Assembly: GCF_016097555.1 (NCBI RefSeq)
Contig: NC_054713.1
Location: 39,730,128 to 39,794,127 of the forward strand
Length of the DNA stretch: 64,000 nt
From: Gigantopelta aegis
Lineage: Eukaryota; Mollusca; Gastropoda; Neomphalida; Peltospiridae
Direction of reading: 5' to 3'
The translations under genes and the position numbers were made by a program. The notes beneath the pieces were generated by a model, which searched no databases, had not been told where the DNA came from, and worked only from the letters and a program-made list of their open reading frames with translations. Each line of letters starts with the position of its first letter. Position 1 is the first letter of the stretch. Positions 63,452 to 64,000 of the stretch are shown here, piece after piece.

Positions 63452-63790
63452 ACCGGCCTCGGTGGTGTCGTGGTTAAGCCATCGGGCATCAGGCTGGTAG
63501 GGAATGGGTTCGCAGCTCGGTACTGGCCTGGGTGGTGTCGTTGTTAAGCCATCGGACACAAGGCTGGTAGATACTGGGTTCACAACCCGATACCGGCTCC
63601 CACCAAGAGCAAGTTTTAACGATTCAATGGGTAGGTGTAAGATCGCTGCACCCTCTTCTTTCTCACTAACCACTAACAACTAACATCTGACCCACTGTCA
63701 TGGACAGATAGCTGAGGTGTGTGCCCAGGACAGCGTGCTTGAACATTAATTTGATATAAACACGAAAATAAGTTGAAATGGAATGACATA
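63452..63790 (+). mobile_element. Family-D SINE with duplicated tRNA-like head
   Basis: Head units 63452-63524 and 63525-63598 (GGTGGTGTCGTGGTTAAGCC, ATCGG, AGGCTGGTAG, TGGGTTCGCAGC / TGGGTTCACAACC), then ACCGGCTCCCACCAAGAGCA, CAATGGGTAGGTGTAAG, CACTAACCACTAACAACTAA, and the tail AGCGTGCTTGAACATTAATT, TGATATAAACACGAAAATAA. The first of the two heads is the more eroded in its B box. Confidence 0.88.
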
Positions 63791-63837
63791 AATATATTAC
63801 TGATTTTACTATTCATTACATAGAGAATGCTACTTGG

Positions 63838-63904
63838 ATACCATTTATCTTACAACGAGTTGTTTAAAAAAACCTTATCCAACGAATTGTAAGATAAATG
63901 GTAT
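63838..63904. other. Perfect 18-bp inverted repeat with 31-nt loop
   Basis: ATACCATTTATCTTACAA at 63838-63855 and its exact reverse complement at 63887-63904. Unique in the window; it may be a transposon end or a small hairpin RNA source. Confidence 0.75.
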
Positions 63905-64000
63905 ATAACGGCTATTGCATGGTTTGACTCAGTCTATACCCTCTGCCCGTATACAAGTTTCTGCACACGCACCTGCATTGATATATTATCGCATTTATTG

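Overview
The window looks like nuclear DNA from a marine gastropod mollusc. The reasons are spliced genes with GT-AG introns, a divergent molluscan-style Cys-loop receptor, intron-bearing tRNA-Tyr genes, dozens of microsatellites, and tRNA-derived SINEs of the kind that fill gastropod genomes. Nothing prokaryotic is present. Host coding sequence is sparse and most bases are mobile elements or tandem repeats.

Host genes seen: (1) a plus-strand gene covering about 308-9895, whose exons encode at least two PAN/apple-like domains, the C-terminal half of a zona pellucida (ZP) domain, a furin-type RKRR site, one transmembrane helix and a short basic tail. Exon phases agree across every junction, so this is a membrane-anchored, apically secreted type of protein comparable in layout to apple+ZP matrix proteins such as insect NompA. 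(2) An orphan EGF-like exon on the minus strand at 21151-21288. (3) A coding-like island at 22695-22805 followed by a poly(A) signal. (4) A complete single-exon Cys-loop ligand-gated ion channel subunit on the minus strand at 45784-47001. (5) A family of tRNA-Tyr(GTA) copies with introns: plus-strand copies at 37.4, 41.8 (half), 43.0 (pseudo) and 43.8 kb, and minus-strand copies at 59.75 and 61.05 kb.

Mobile elements: a PIF/Harbinger transposase (23.0-24.9 kb, one in-frame stop); four LINE remnants (6.9-8.4, 17.2-18.8, 37.6-41.8 and 48.4-50.3 kb) plus a small one at 62.2 kb; a solo LTR with a 5-bp target duplication (52204-53260); several TIR-bearing non-autonomous elements; a foldback-like element (56.5-58.1 kb); and about 30 SINE copies or pieces. 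I sort the SINEs into families A (tail CAAA-rich), B (tail TTTC-rich), C (about 285 bp, hairpin head, ATTC tail) and D (different tRNA head). A, B and C end in the same short GTCGTTAAA-type motif.

Tandem repeats: a 39-bp minisatellite at the left edge; two inverted arms of a roughly 150-bp AT-rich satellite (10.4-12.1 and 19.0-20.8 kb); a 59-bp array (14.9-15.5 kb); a GACA-rich array (25.6-27.0 kb); a 31-bp GC-rich minisatellite (33.7-34.1 kb); a roughly 40-bp satellite downstream of the receptor gene (44.7-45.8 kb) that recurs inverted at 61.7-63.4 kb; and many (GA)n, (GT)n and (GTAT)n tracts.

The points most worth a second look are the LINE whose 3' end lies exactly inside a tRNA-Tyr gene, the C family as a discrete hairpin-headed retroposon with clean target duplications, the D-SINE tail that matches the antisense strand of a LINE coding region, the foldback element, and the exon-level duplications in the apple/ZP gene. 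All family labels are from reading the sequence; no database search was possible.
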